A stretch of DNA of 64,000 nucleotides, taken from positions 5,797,001-5,861,000 of the forward strand of contig CM032127.1 in assembly GCA_018894105.1 (NCBI GenBank), read 5' to 3'. Made by a program: the position numbers and the translations under genes. This document shows positions 1 through 13,389 of the stretch, piece after piece (position 1 is the stretch's first letter; the number at the start of each line of letters is the position of its first letter). Origin of the DNA: Jacaranda mimosifolia. Taxonomy: Eukaryota > Streptophyta > Magnoliopsida > Lamiales > Bignoniaceae. Under the pieces are notes generated by a model. That model did no database searches. It was not told the origin of the DNA and saw only the letters and a list, made by a program, of their open reading frames with translations.

Positions 1-1861
1 TAGGAAAAACCAAACTCTAGTAGCAAGATTAAAAACCCACAGCAATACATCAAACAAAATTGATTCAAAACTTCAAAAGTTGACGTAAAGGGTGCTGCCA
101 GCCTTATCTTGAACAGAGTCGAAACTCCAAAATACTAATTATATTCATAATAACATGCCAAAATCCAAGCACTTCTAATGCATATCAATTGCCAAACATT
201 AAAACTTCAAAGACCAAATTCCATAACAAGTTATAGCAGTAGCATTCAAGTAAAACCAGTGGCGACTAGTTGAGATGCAACAGACCTTTATGCGCAACAG
301 ATTGCTTACACATAAACAACAAAACTGATTCTAGCCAACTAATCCAGAATCACAGAAAAATATCAAAGAATGACATCAAAAGCAATACAGGTTCCAGAAT
401 CTAAAAAATCAGAGAAGTTTTCAAAACATATTTCAAAACCAAAAACAGTCCCCATATGTCCAATATTAAGTACTATATGTTGTGGTTGTGCATGGAAGAT
501 AATAAATATTCCCAAATTATGGCATTTAACTTAGGCGCTCAATTTGGTTCAAGGTTCAAATCCCTACAACACAAAACAAAGAGCTGGGATGGAATCTCAA
601 TTCCCACAAATATCAATATATAGCAACCAAGACCACTGGGAACGAAATTTCAGTTTAGGAATAAACTATGGCAGTAGTTCACATTATATAAGCAATTCAT
701 AATAACACCCCTCCAGCAACTATGAGCATTCAAAACTAACTATCAAAAATTCAAAAAAATGAGTAACAACAAAACTATACAGCCAACTCCAAACCATCAA
801 GGGAAAAATTGAAGCATTCCCAACATGAATCTGCTGTCAACAGAAATATTGTGCAACAGCAAAGCAGAAAGTCCCTAGCACTTCAAGCAAAACCAAATAG
901 TCATACATTAATCACTTGGACAGATTTAAAACCATTCTTGAGATGAAAATACGATATAACTGATCTTCAACCACTTGACCAAATTCTGACAAAACTACTG
1001 AAACAAATAGCTTGCACATAGTCTAGGCACAACCACAAAGCAGATCTAAACCAAGACCATAATTCTGAGATATCACTTCTCAAATAGTCACATATAGATG
1101 ATAACCAAATAAACTTCAAGCCAAGGAAAACAACAGATTTCAGTTCTGAAAATTCTACCATTGCATCCCTAAAGCAAAAGCAAATAACACTTCCAACAGA
1201 TTTTAGTGTACATATACTTGAATTACCTTGAGTTTTTGCTTGGGAAAATTCTTGCTCTATCTCACTACAAATTGAATGGTCATCAAGTGATTGTGATTGA
1301 GCTTTATCTTTCAAGGTGTTTGCTTTCTTTTCATGTCACAGATCTTAGCCACTGTAGCACCAAATTGTCTCTTCTTTCCTTTTCTAATGTCTAGTTGTGA
1401 AGAAGTTCCTTTATTTGAGAAAAGTCCTTCTTTTGAGTTGCTTACTGGTTTCTTTTTTTGTTCAAGAATTTCAGCCATTGTTGCACCAACTTAGACTTTC
1501 TTTCCTTTTCCCATTCCTGTACATATTAACAAATGATAGCTATGGTTAGCAAACACTTAAACAATAAGATAATATACACTAATATTACATGGCAAATTAC
1601 TTACATTAAATACTTATATAATCAGGATGATATAGACAACAATTAAATAAGGAAGAAAATTGATGATTTTGAAGCACTAATTCAAACACTTATATAGATA
1701 GAGACTTTCATATAATATGAGAAGAATTATAGTATAATATCAAAATAGTCTTCAAGTACTAGTATACATAAACATTCTTTTAATGTAATCTAGAATTGGA
1801 AACACAAACTTAATTGTCAACTCCATCTTCTACTTCAGTTTCAACAGCCACTTCAACATAT
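1..1861. other. Noncoding flank of the CACTA transposase
   Basis: This stretch is AT-rich with many stops in all frames. Only 1200-1510 shows a hint of coding on the minus strand: a lysine-rich repeat-like pattern in which 'RQFGATVAKI' and 'VGATMAEI' recur about 45 codons apart, interrupted by a stop. It could be the remnant of the second CACTA reading frame that usually follows the transposase, but I cannot assign it to a family. No other gene or RNA is visible. Confidence 0.4.
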
Positions 1862-4800
1862 CTTTAGGTTGTATCTGACTTGTGAGCCATAAATCCTTCC
1901 ACTCCTTCCCTTACCCAATATGTATCCTCATTCTGAATTGAAAAGCTTTCATCTAGTTGCATCCTATTATGTGGTTCAGCTTCAATTGTTAAATAGATGT
2001 CATAATTGTCTCTTTCTGACATATTCACCACCACATTCCATTCTGGCTCCAATAGATCAACAATATACCAAACTTGTTGTGCTTGATTTGCTAAGACAAA
2101 AGGCTCATTAGTAGGCAGATCTTTATCATACATCAAGTGATTAAAGTTCACAAGTGTACACTTGAACTCATCTTGTTTCACTCGCTTTTCATTGTCAACC
2201 CAATCACGTTTAAACATCAAATGTTGAATATCTTTGTGTACTCAATCATGATGATTTCTGTTAAAACGCCATAGTAAGTAACACTTCCTACACGAGGATT
2301 CTTGTCTTTTACATTAGCAAAACTCAATGTATCTGTATTTACAAGAACTCCACTGCATTGGGTTTTCTTAGTCACATCCCTTGTTTTCACACGGTATCGA
2401 TATCCTCCAACAATACATGCATTGTATGTTTTGGCATGTTGAATAGGGCCATTAGATAATGTAATGATTTCTTTTTCAAGTTCTAATTCAGCTGTTTCTC
2501 CTAAGTTTTGAACCTACAATTCAATGTCATACGTTAGTTATTAACTTAAAAAGAATTATTATGAATGAAGGCACACAATCTGATTATACTTACATAAGCC
2601 TTGAACCATTTGTGAAAAGTTTGGCTATGAATATGTTGGAGTTCCTTAGGAGTTGCTCGTAGATTACCCCTTTTGATGGTAGCTTCATGCATTCTGTACA
2701 TTCTTAAATATATTATGATTTTTACTTATAAGTAAAAAATCAAACTTATTGATAAATGAACACTTACTGGTGATATGGAGCTACACTTTCAATATATGCC
2801 AACACATAGCAATGCATTTGAATCAATCTATCCTTATCAAGCATGCATCTTTGTCCTGTATATAATCCTCGACCCATATCAACCTCTCCATCATAATTTC
2901 ATGGTATCTAGTTCTCCTTAGTTTCAACATCATTGAGATATCTAGCACAAAAATTCAAACATTCTTCTGTCAAGTAACCTTGTGCAATTGAACCTTCTGG
3001 ATATGCTCGATTACGAACATATTTCTTCAAGGTACATATGTACATACATAATTTAGAATATCATTTAGTTGAAGTCAAAATCATTATTTCAACGAATGTA
3101 CCAAAATTTACCTCTCAATAGGGTACATCTAACAAAATTGAATAGGGCCATTTATTAATGCTTCCTTAGCCAAATGCATGGGTAAATGGTCCATTATGTC
3201 AAAGAAAGATTGTGGAAAAAGTTTCTCAAGATGACAAAGTGTTAAGGCAATGCGATCCTGAACATTTTCCAAATCAAGCTTCGAATTCACCTTGGAGCAT
3301 ATTAGCCTAAATAAGTTGCTTAGTTCTATCAAGACATCAACGACATCCTTAGGCAATGTTCGACGTGCTACAATTGGAAGTATTTTTTGCATGAGAACAT
3401 GGTTATCATGGATTTTTAGACCCCATATGGTAAGCTTTTCTAACTGTATATGTCGAGCTATATTGGATGCATATCCATCAGAAGGGCTCAAACTCTTTAA
3501 TACATCCAGAAATATATTTTTTCCACTTTTGCTCATTGTAAATGATGTGGTAGGGCAATAAAATCCTCCAGAAGGTTGAGGAACAGAGTGTAAGGGCTTT
3601 CTAATTTACCATTCTTGAATATCATGTCTAGCATTCAAGATATCTTTTGTTTTACCATTAACGCCTAATAATGTAAAAAGTATGTTGTCGCACACATTTT
3701 TTTCAATATGCATGACATCAAGGTTGTGGCGCACAAGATTCCCATCCCAATATGGCAACTAAAAAAAGATGCTTTTTTTCTTCCAAATAGATTCAATTAT
3801 TTCACCAACCTTTCCTTTCTTGGATAAAGAGTTCATGTTTTGTTTCATTATCCTCTTTCTCAAATCATCTTTTTTGTATTCTGTAAGCATACCCTCTGAC
3901 TTTTGCAGTAGCTCAATCTCTGATGGTGGAGTTGGCTTTTTTCAGAATTTCATTGTCTCATCAAATGATACTTTATCCCTCCGAAATCTATGTCCAGTTG
4001 GTAAGAAACGACGATGACCACAATAGCAATATTTATGGCATTTATTCAAATACTTAGACCACCTTTCCAAACCACAATTAGGGCAATCAAATTCCCTTCG
4101 TGTAGTCTAACCTGATATATGAGTATAGCTTGGAAATTCTCTAATCATCCATAACAATGCAGCACGTAATTGGAACAACTAATCTTTTAAAGCATCATAA
4201 GTTTGCACTCCGATATGCTAAAGTTATTTTAATTCTTCAATCAATGGTTGTAGATACACATCAATTTTATCTCCCGGTCCTTTTGGGCCATTAATAATAA
4301 TTGACAAGATAAACGAAGGTTGCTTCATGCAAAGCCAAAGGGCAAATTATGCGTCATAAGCACAATGGGCTAAATACTATGACTGATATTCATTGTTCTA
4401 TATGGGTTGAATCTATTAGTTGCTAAGCTAAGTCTAACATTGCATACATCTGATGCAAAAGTTGGATATCTTTCATCAAATTTTTTCCATGCTTGGCAAT
4501 CAGCAGGATGCCTAGGCACTCCATCATCTGCACATTTCTCTGCATGCCATCTCATAAGAGAAGCTATTTTCGATGACATAAACAATTTTTGCAACCATAG
4601 TTTTAGAGGAAAGTACCTCATCCTTTTCATTGCTATCTTCTTAGCCTCATCCTTATATCTAGTCTTACCACAAATCTCACATTTATCAAGCTTTCCATCT
4701 TTACCATTAAATAGCATACAACTATTAGGGCATGCATCAATGATTTGACATGTAAAGCCTAATTCTATGGTTATTTTGTTGGCCTCATAATAGTTGACTG

Positions 4801-5382
4801 GTAAATTAACATCATCAAGGAATGAGTCCCTCAACAATTCTAGTAGCAAGTCAACTGACTTGTTAGACCAGCGACAAAGCACCTTTAGATGTAACAACCG
4901 ACCAATAAAAGATAACTTTATTTGCTTTTTGCATCCTGGAAACAACTCTATTTTAGCATCTTTCAATAGTTTAAGGAACCTTCTAGTTTTTTCATCGGCA
5001 CCATTGAAATGCTCAGAGAAGGATTGGTGATCATATCTACATTAATATTTTCTGGATAAATTCCCATGGCATCATGAAGCATACTTGCCATATCATCCCT
5101 AAAATCTTATTGACTAGATTTACCATCTTCATTCTTGTTAAATGGAACATAGTTTTTACCATGGCAAGTCCAATTCTTATATGTAGTATCAAATCCATCC
5201 CGAAGGCAATGCAACATAACATCTTCACGAATTTTGGTAAACCGATTTCGACATTTTATGCATGGGCAACAAATTATTGAGCCATCTTGCTTGCTCAAAT
5301 ATGCAAATTTTAAAAATTAAGCAACTCCATGAACATACGCATCAGATAAACGATTAGGTAAATCAATCCAACTTTTATCCAT
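1862..5382 (-). pseudogene. TNP2-type CACTA transposase, decayed
   Basis: Transposase of the En/Spm (CACTA) superfamily, which cuts and reinserts the element in the nucleus. Reading the minus strand from the ATG at 5382, four conserved blocks appear in the usual order. First is a Transpos_assoc-type Cys-rich block (about 5300-5110, CPCIKCRN motif). Second is the TNP2 / transposase_21 core (about 4966-3650, with CPNSCMLF, a CEICGKTRY zinc-like motif and RWHAEKC). Third is a DUF4218-like block (3536-2900, with LCHLEKLFP and, after an interruption, RNRAYPEGSIAQGYL). Fourth is a DUF4216-like block (about 2510-1862, FKRDWVD, VNFNHLMY, QAQQVWYI). The blocks lie in different frames with several stops and at least one frameshift near 2220. 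Some gaps, such as 3020-3125, could be introns. No full-length protein can be made as it stands. Confidence 0.85.
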
Positions 5383-8300
5383 TTTGAAGACCTACTACAA
5401 TTCAATCGATATAATAAGATACCAATTAGTAATATGATTATAGTGACTATAACTTATTTACTTAATGAAAACACTTAGGAACAAAGAAATAAATATAGAA
5501 ATAAATCAAGTGACATTTAAATTAAATACTCTTTTGTTTTGAATTATATTTTTTATTGAGAGGAATCAAAAAAATTTATGCTGCTAAACTTATTAATTAT
5601 AGAGAGCCAATGTACATATTAAAGTGACTTTTTATATCCAGCATGCAACAACACACATCATGTTCTAACAAAAGAATAATTTATGTGTGAAGATTCTTTT
5701 ATTTATTTTTACTATTATGAGTGCTTCAACAATAAATTAATCCGAATCCAAATGGGTGAAAAGTATCCAAGGAATGGAAGCATCTAGGGAAATCCTTTTT
5801 CCTTTTCTATAAAGTGTGCAAATCCTCTTAAAGATTACTTTCCTATATGTGTAAGTGTAGGGAAAGACACAATGGATTATACACTAATAAATTCATATAC
5901 CGGTTAGTTATACTATGTAAATGTTTTGCCTATTTATGAGAAAGCAATGCATCTTTTAAGAGAATAGGTCAACTATATCCTCACTAAGAGAGACTGATGA
6001 ACTTGTATAATACCTCTATTTGTGCCAACAAGGACAAAATGAGACATTTTCATTAAACAAATGATACAAGTGACAACCATAAGGCATACACCAGAAGTGT
6101 AGAAAGTTCACTACTCTATGAGATAAAAATTTGAGAGACAAACATCACTGGGTACTAGCTGATTTTAACTTTGATTGGAGAGAGCATGGCCGTAAGATAA
6201 AAAAGAGATCATAAGGCATTTAGGTGTGCACACATAGGCTTGTAAAGAAAAAATTAAAGCAATGAGAACATACACAATCAAAGAAGAAAAATTTTCATAT
6301 AATCTTTATTCACAAAGTTGTTTGCCGGACAAATAAATATCACAACTGAAAAATATCAATTGATTGGTAAGAGACGACTATAACAAAAAGTAGACGAAAT
6401 AGGATTGATTAGAGGAAGATCATTGAAAGTTTCTAGGAGATCAGATTGCAAGTTGCTGACCCCAAAACTAGACAGAATGGAGAAGGTTATGCTTTGTGAA
6501 GGGAAAAAATACATAACATACTTGAGTGTTTTTTCCAATGAAGAGAAATCTTGTCTCATCCACTTTTAGTAATCAGTCTAGCTTACCATTTGTTTCCAGA
6601 AGCCTTAGCTATGTTAAATACTGACAGTATTCTATGCCACTTGATAAGGAAATCAAACAGAAAAAACCCTGGGAATTGATTTATCAAATGTGCAAAGCCA
6701 ACCATAAACTATGAAGCAGTCGGTTGACTAAAGGAAGTAGTAGTTTGTTCTTGACATTTGAAAGCTGTTGAGTTTTTATTTACAGTCCTAATTTATTGTA
6801 ATAAGCAAATAATCACCTCAAAAAAATAAATAAATAATGGAGACCTATGATTTTCTTTTTATTATTTAGGTTTCTCTACCCATCTTGGCTGCCAAATAAA
6901 CTAAAGTAACACGTGGTTTTCTAATTTTCAGCATCTGATTGTTGATGATGAATTCAGGGGTATTTTACAAGATTTAATGATGTAGCACAACAAGGTTAAC
7001 AACTGAATAATACAGAAATGTAAACTTCACTTCAAATAGGATATAGTGAAGCACACCACTTAAACCAGGCAGTGTCAATTTTGTGGATCAAGACCACGAT
7101 AAAGCACACTGATATCAACCTCAATAGATAAAGCAACTAATGTTGCCTTTGTATCTTCAATGCTCTCACTAGTATTCTGCCATCCCAAGACTACAAGGCG
7201 CAGAAATATGTATATTTATATATATACACATACACTTGTACAACTTTAGAATCTCAGCTTCATACCATTTCAAAATAATCAAAATACAATCAAATAGAAA
7301 AATAAGGAAAAAGAAAAAGTTACCCTGTACCTTATTGCTTTCTCCAATTTTCACAGTTACTCCTCATTTATTGCGCAATTTCATTCACTACAACTCTGCA
7401 AAACACAAAATAATTAATATTTGTAAAAAACAAACACCACAAGATTATTCATTTCGTAACTTGTGGCATTTGCATGATAAAATAAGGGTTTATTGAAACA
7501 TTAACAACATCAAAAAATAATATTTTAGAAATTCTAAAAGAAAGCTAAATCATTGAAAACCTAGTTATTTGAATGATAAAATTAGGATAGAATAATAAAA
7601 ACTTACCAAAAAATCATGGGTAATAGATCAAGTTTCACCATTTCATACTTAAATTATGTGGGTGTTTGTGGGTCTGCCGGCCGGAAGGAGTATGTCTGGG
7701 TATTTGGCATTGATGGTTGCATGTGTAAGAGTGATAGTTTGATTGGTTTGTGAGTAAGAGTGGTAGTGGCGGTGTGCATGAGAGAGTCGATGGTGGTGGC
7801 GTCTGAGTCGGGACAGGGTTATTGAAAAGCACTCAGTACAGAGAAAAGACGAGGGAAAGAAAGGAGAAATGAAGAGGGAAAAGGAAAGAAGGAAAAAATG
7901 AAATGGGGGAAAATAAAAGAGGGAAAAAAGGAAAGGGGAAAAGAATTAGAAAACAAAAAAAATCAAAAAATTTATTTCGAAAAATCCCTATAACTTTATC
8001 CCACAAACCTCTTCTTAATTAATCTTCTTATTTCAAATTATTCAATTTTTTGTATTTATATTTTAGAATTTTTGTAGTTATTTATTTTTTTAACTATCGG
8101 CCCATTCCCTCCGCTACCAACACAGACCTCCATTTTTTTTCCAAATCAAGTTGCACCGCGAGCTTTTCGAATCAATTAATAATTTTAATCAACTAAATTC
8201 AAGACCTATTAACAAATGTAATGGAGAAACAAAAAGAAAATTATAGGAAAAAAGAAAGAAAAAGAAATTGGAAATTTTTGAAAATAAAAAGAATAATAAT

Positions 8301-8530
8301 ATTTGGTGTTATAAAATATGTCTAGAAAACATTTTGGCTGTATAAAGTACAACTTTTACTACGAATTTCATATTGTATCAAATAAATATTTTTTGTTACC
8401 TTATTGGGTGGGGTGTAGTTAAAAATCAATATGACTTAGTTTTAGTATTTCTTTTGCAACGCTAACCTTTTTGTAGCAATAAAACACTTTTTGGAACAAT
8501 ATTTTAGACGTAGTAAAAAAATCATAATAA
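5383..8530. other. Noncoding 5' part of the CACTA element
   Basis: No ORF here resembles a known protein. A purine-rich tract (about 7840-7960, nearly all A and G on the plus strand) is the only strong compositional feature. The segment lies between the transposase start and the right terminus, so it probably holds the element's promoter and leader. Confidence 0.45.
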
Positions 8531-8550
8531 AAAGCCATTTTTCTTGTGAG
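8531..8550 (-). repeat. CACTA-like terminal inverted repeat (degenerate)
   Basis: On the minus strand the sequence starts CTCACAAGAAAAATGGC, differing from the canonical CACTA terminus by a small change at the outer end. It is followed by AT-rich subterminal sequence with a TTTTTTTACT stretch common in this family. The partner end is outside the window. Confidence 0.45.
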
Positions 8551-8639
8551 TTTTTTAGTTTAGTACTTTTGCAACAAGATAATGTAAGGAAATCATATCA
8601 TGTCATTCCATTTCATAATTCTTTTCTATAAGTAAAGGA

Positions 8640-9384
8640 ATTCCAATTTCTTTTGTTAGATTGCATGAAAATTCAAAGTTTCAGTCAACCCGTATAGACA
8701 AAAGGGTAGATAGCCAACAACCCCAAACGTATAGGGTCATTTGCACTTTGCCCCCTAACTATTGTAAGTTGTGCGGAATGATAACTCAAATTTTGCTAAA
8801 TGTGCTTAAATACCATATGTTCCAATTTTCCGGCAATATAATTTAAAGTTGTTGCACTTTGCCCCTGATATTTTAAAAAAATTACATTTAGTCATTCTAA
8901 AGTATTTTAAAATATTATTCTTAGTATTAAATTCTTTTTTTGGTGAATATAAAGTAAAATATTTTGTCAAAAATTGTTACCATATATTACTTAATTATCA
9001 AAATATCACTAGTTCAATTAGTTTGAGTTGTTTGAAAGGGTGAATTGCATCCATACCCCTCTAGGTTTGGCCTAATTACTAAAAAAATCCTCATTATTTT
9101 GAAAATTACATATACTTCCCTAACGTTTGTCGCCGTCCAATATTTCAACCCAAATGTTAGTCAATATTAGGGTTTTGACCAACTGCCGTTAAAAAATTTA
9201 AGTAAAATTTCAAATATGCCTTTCTGATAATTGACCTCATTTTTTACTAAATTTGACCTTTTTTTGTGGACAAAAATACCCTTAGGGGTGGTATTGTAAG
9301 AAATTCAATTTTTTAAGGACTTACTTGTAATTATTATTTTAATTAATTCATACTCTAAAACATACTTAATTAGCTAATATTTAA
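8640..9384. repeat. Unclassified transposon-like segments, no gene
   Basis: Two stretches resemble the outer ends of plant DNA transposons that include phrases such as 'ATTTGCACTTTGCCCCC' (about 8735-8760 and again near 8855) and 'ATCCATACCCCTCTAGG' (about 9047). No matching opposite arm is found for either, so they are probably truncated. No coding sequence is seen. Confidence 0.3.
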
Positions 9385-10078
9385 TTACATACTTAACAAT
9401 ATTATATAGAAACATATTTAAAACAACTCATTAAATTTATTTATTGAAAGAATAAATAAATAAATAATTAAAAACAAAAGGAAAAAATAAAAAATAAAAT
9501 TTTTATTCTTAATTAAAATGAAATAAAAATTTAAACCAATTATCTTTAATTAAATTTGTATAAAATTTAAACTAATTATCTTACATTATGCATATATATA
9601 TATACACACATATATCTAAATATATATATACACACAATAAAGATATAGTATATATACACAATAAATATATAGTATAAATACACACACAAATACACCACCC
9701 CCATTCTCACGCCCACTTGCCCCGCCCCCAAATCTAGGGCGTCGCCTGGTAGTGGCCGACGGCTGGTCGCCTACTGCCATGGCCAGCGGCCACTAGCTTG
9801 GGCTACCAGCTGCTAGTCACTTGGCCAAGCGGCCAACACCATGGCATATTGCTGGCTGCTAGTCGCTTGGTCAGGTTGCTAGTTGTTGGCCCGACTATAG
9901 TACAATTGAGTGCTGTGGTGGGGAGGGGGGTGAGTGGGTGTAGGTGGGTGGGGGTGATGAAGGAGGTCCTTATTTCATTTTTTTCCTTTTATTTTTAATT
10001 AATTATTTATTTATTCTTTCCATAAATAAATTTAATTAGTTTTTTAAATATATTTTTATATAATATTTTTAAGTATTT
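9385..10078. repeat. Inverted-repeat element with GC-rich core
   Basis: The arms 9385-9486 and about 9977-10078 are inverted copies of each other, roughly 85 percent alike by eye and built of AAATAAATAA-type sequence. Further in, 9694-9720 (C-rich) pairs with 9925-9955 (G-rich). The core (9720-9900) is unusually GC-rich for the window and full of GGCC and CCATGG words. A short ORF across it has no recognisable domain. The structure fits a non-autonomous foldback or MULE-type element, but no target duplication was established. Confidence 0.5.
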
Positions 10079-10773
10079 AATTTAAATAATAAATAAATTT
10101 AATTAAATTATTTAATATGTTTTTATATAATATTGTTCTTAAATATTAAATGAATTTAGTTAAATTATTAACAATCATTTTTAAATTATTAAAGTTGTGT
10201 TGTATAAAAAATATATTAAATACATATTTTAAATTATTAGGGTATTATCTTATTCAGGTACATATCTTAAAATATTCAAACAACAAGATCCTATATTTAA
10301 TTATCCTGCTGAGTGGTCTTTGGCCAATAGCATCTGTCTCACACATAAAGTATGAAGTTGCAGTTTAAACTTAATGGACTCTTGGTATTTGTGTGTATAA
10401 ATAACATATATATATATATTCAACCTATTCTACCATAACTAACTCAAAACCCATTTGGTTCATATCTTAAGATACTTAAACAATAAGACATATTCTCTAT
10501 TCTATCATATCCAACCCAATACTATTAGAAATTCCATTAAATCCATCACAAATTCAACGAAATCTGTCACAAAATATGATTTTATGATGGGTTTATTTTA
10601 CAAATTTATTAGTATATGCTTTGTTACTGATTAGTTTTGTGATGACAATAAAGTGCGTCTCAAAAATAACTTTATGATGAAATTTCTAGCATGGTTCAAA
10701 AAATCATGTTTAGATTTATAAATTTGTGATGGGCTTTTCATCAATATAGACTCTTCCTATCCATCACAAGTAT
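10079..10773. repeat. AT-rich remnant with CATCACAA subterminal motifs
   Basis: There is no gene. From 10550 to 10770, words such as TTTGTGATGG and CCATCACAA recur in both orientations, as in subterminal regions of CACTA elements. The segment stops where the Gypsy LTR begins, so the Gypsy element may have inserted into it. Direct repeats of a CATATCTTAA(A/G)ATA word occur near 10260 and 10462. Confidence 0.3.
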
Positions 10774-11573
10774 TGATATAGGATAGCACAACAGGTCCAG
10801 CTTACTAATAGTCAACCAGGCCCAAATCCTCATCGGGTCATTCTGCCAGCCCAATACACCAACATCTTTTTAGTGGACCACGAGTGAGGTCGATCAGCTT
10901 GAGAATGATCAGGTGGCCCCTAGTTAGGCTTTCAAGCCCAAGAAAGCCCCATTATCTTGACTAGAGCGTGACTAGATGACTTGTAAGCAAGGGAACACTT
11001 GGACCTTAGGAAGTTGATTGGAGAAATGTAAACCAGTCATATGCTAGCAGTTACAGTTGCATTGAATGCACCACAACTACCACCTTGTTGCATTAAAGGC
11101 ATTGATAGGTGGTGTGGCTCTGTATTTATGGTGCGTGTCTCCACTGTACCACCATTCTGCCTTCGCATTAAATACGGAGATCTCTTCTATATCCTAAAGT
11201 AAAGAAGGAGACACCACCTGGAGAAGCTTCGGAAGGAAAAAGACCTAAAGGTCCTCAAGCAAGGATAAAGGCCCTCTCTGCATGAGTACGAGCATTGTAG
11301 ATATTTTAACATCTCAAGAGAGACTATAAATATCCTATTACAACTCTTCAGTAAGGTATGTTGATTATCCTTCAAGCCCTCACTCTGCCGCTCTCTTTTC
11401 TGATTGAATACATATTGACTTGAGCATTTGAATCAGCTCTCTTGGCTAGCCTAACGTCTACTATTGGTTGCAGGACTCGACCCTACCATACTACACCATC
11501 CAACTTTAGTCCGTATTTTGGTCGATCTCAGTGGGCTTGAGCCTAACCCACCATATCCTATATATCCCTATCA
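10774..11573 (+). repeat. 5' LTR of the Tat-lineage Gypsy element
   Basis: About 800 bp, starting TGATATAGGATAG and ending CCCTATCA, which form a short terminal inverted repeat typical of LTR ends. A degenerate primer-binding site follows at once. With no second LTR in the window, the boundaries rest on the TG...CA ends and the PBS alone. Confidence 0.65.
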
Positions 11574-11575
11574 TC

Positions 11576-11595
11576 ATTTGGCGATGTATGTGGGA
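11576..11595 (+). other. Primer-binding site (degenerate)
   Basis: TTTGGCG followed by TGTGGGAT resembles the site seen after the LTR in Tat-type Gypsy elements (TTTGGCGCCGTCTGTGGGA), with changes in the middle. Confidence 0.5.
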
Positions 11596-12239
11596 TCTAG
11601 AGTCCGTAATTGGAGAAAATGGTAAACACAAAGCAAGTCATTTCTGAAAGAGAAGAGATAAGAAGGTCCCCAACTGCTCATCCTCTTTGTCCAAAATAAG
11701 AGTAAGATGTGGCTGGACCTAGTTCCCAGCCAAAACAAGTGGTAACTTTAACCACGCCACAACTTATGCAATTGATAAGCAAGCAGACATCAACCAAGAT
11801 TTGAGCTTAGTTGTTAACTGCTCTTCACAAAAATAACAACTAGCCTGGACCAGCCGCTAGTGCCACCCTTATTCCCTCATATCATGAAGAGAGGCCCCAG
11901 AAAGAGGATAGGCCTAGATAGGAGACAAAACTCCCCTCATTAGACATGAAGATAGTCCAGGTCGATTCTCGCAGGAGGAGACTCGCTACCATCCCCATGA
12001 AGAAGTGGCTAATTTAGTAGATCACCTCACTCGATCCATTCGAGCCTTGCAACATGATAGGGTCGAGCAACATAAACCCTAACATAATAGAAACATGTTG
12101 CAAGCTGATCGAAAAGAGTGGGAAGAAGTGTCACAATAGGTCCAATAGTTTAAGAGACACCTCGAGGAAATTTTGAGGAGAAATACAGAAAGGAACCTCC
12201 CGCATGATAGCGCACCCCGACTTCACGACAAGTAAGAAT

Positions 12240-13296
12240 CGCAATTTATCTAGAAGATAATGGACGTGTGCATTGCTATCGATGCAAAGATTTTGACTGA
12301 TTTACCCCAAGATGACTTCTCATCAGACCAAAATGAACACTTGCTTCAATTCGATTACATGATGTAGCTTCATGGACATAATGAGTACATTCATGCAAAA
12401 ATGTTGGTGACCACATTCCAAAGCTTGGCACTTGACTGGTTTGTTAAGTTGGAGCCAACGCCTATTTTATCTTATAACCAGCTTTGGGATAAATTCCTCC
12501 ACCAGTTTGCTAGCATAAGAAAAGCCAAACTCCCCTATACTCACTTATATATGGTGAAACAGAATGAAGTAGAATCTTTGTGGGACTTCTTTGCCATGTT
12601 CAACATAGAAGTTCTAAAAATTGATAGTCCTTGGATTGAATTATTGATCGATGTGCTATTCCTTGGCCTCAGACATAAAGAATGTGCCAACGCTCTGGTC
12701 TGGGAGAGGCCAAGGTCAATGGAGGAACTGCTCAACCTTGTTGAGAGGTATACGACACAAGAGGACATGAATAGGTTGAAAAATAGGAACCTCAAGAATG
12801 AAAATAAAAAGGCTAAGGAGAAAGATAACAGCTAAAGGGATAGACATCGATCTCTCATCAAGATGTTCCATAATTATACCTTATTGGACACTGCCAGAAA
12901 AAAGGTTGTGTTCATCATCCAGCATGATAACCTCCTAAAAAGGCCCAGAAGTTGACTGAAACTGAGGCCATGCAGAGATCAAAGAAATAATGTCACTTCC
13001 ACAGACAAAAAAGCCATAATACTAAAGATTGCTTCAATTTGCATGATGAGATTGAGAGGCTTATTCGACAAGGACATTTAAAAAAGCTTGTCGATGACAA
13101 AGTCAAGCAGGAGACAGGCCCGATCAATCAAACTCTCTATAGAAAAAGGTTGGTCAACCCAAGAAAGAAAGACAAGGGAAAAAAGCTAGCCAACGATCCG
13201 TACCCACCTCTTAGGGGCCTAATTGGTACTATCACAGAGAAACCGACAGGAGAAGACTCAAAAATAGCTAGGAGTCAGAACCAAATGAGATTGTAA
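12240..13296 (+). pseudogene. gag: Gypsy gag remnant
   Basis: Capsid (Gag) part of the Tat-lineage element. The longest open stretch, 12401-12835, has the Retrotrans_gag pattern: 'FQSLALDWFVKL', 'SYNQLWDKFLHQF', 'MVKQNEVESLWDF' and 'RPRSMEELLNLVERY'. A downstream open stretch (13039-13296) keeps the block that follows the zinc-knuckle area in this lineage, 'LHDEIERLIRQGHLKKLVDDK'-like. Stops separate the two parts. No clear CCHC knuckle survives between them. Confidence 0.7.
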
Positions 13297-13389
13297 TTTA
13301 ACTAACTCTTCCTCAATCAGAATAGTTTTTCAACTCTTTACTAATGCAAAACCTATCTTTTTTTCTAATTCTGACCGCTCGCACATTAA

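Larger units (their letters stand above)
1..8550 (-). mobile_element. CACTA (En/Spm) DNA transposon, partial, runs off the left edge
   Basis: The minus strand carries a TNP2-type transposase (1862-5382) and ends on the right in a CACTA-like terminus near 8531-8550. Read on the minus strand, that terminus begins CTCACAAGAAAAATGGC, close to the usual CACTACAAGAAAAATGGC. The segment just inside it is rich in short AT repeats, as in CACTA subterminal regions. The other end is not in the window, so the element continues to the left. The 3.1 kb between the transposase start and the right end has no convincing gene. The transposase identification is firm. The right boundary is an inference from a degenerate terminal motif. 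Confidence 0.6.

Noticed and set aside
540..575. A GGTTCAAATCCC word resembling a tRNA B box, possibly a SINE
   Set aside because: No A box at the right distance upstream, no cloverleaf and no poly(A) or poly(T) tail, so it is taken as chance.
967..1314. 115-codon minus-strand ORF
   Set aside because: Low-complexity composition, no domain, and it overlaps other equally weak frames.
7635..7832. Proline- and Thr-rich minus-strand ORF as a cell-wall or signalling protein
   Set aside because: Only 65 codons, no signal peptide, and located within the noncoding 5' part of the CACTA element.
9798..9998. 66-codon ORF across the GC-rich core
   Set aside because: No homology recognised; the open frame is explained by GC content.
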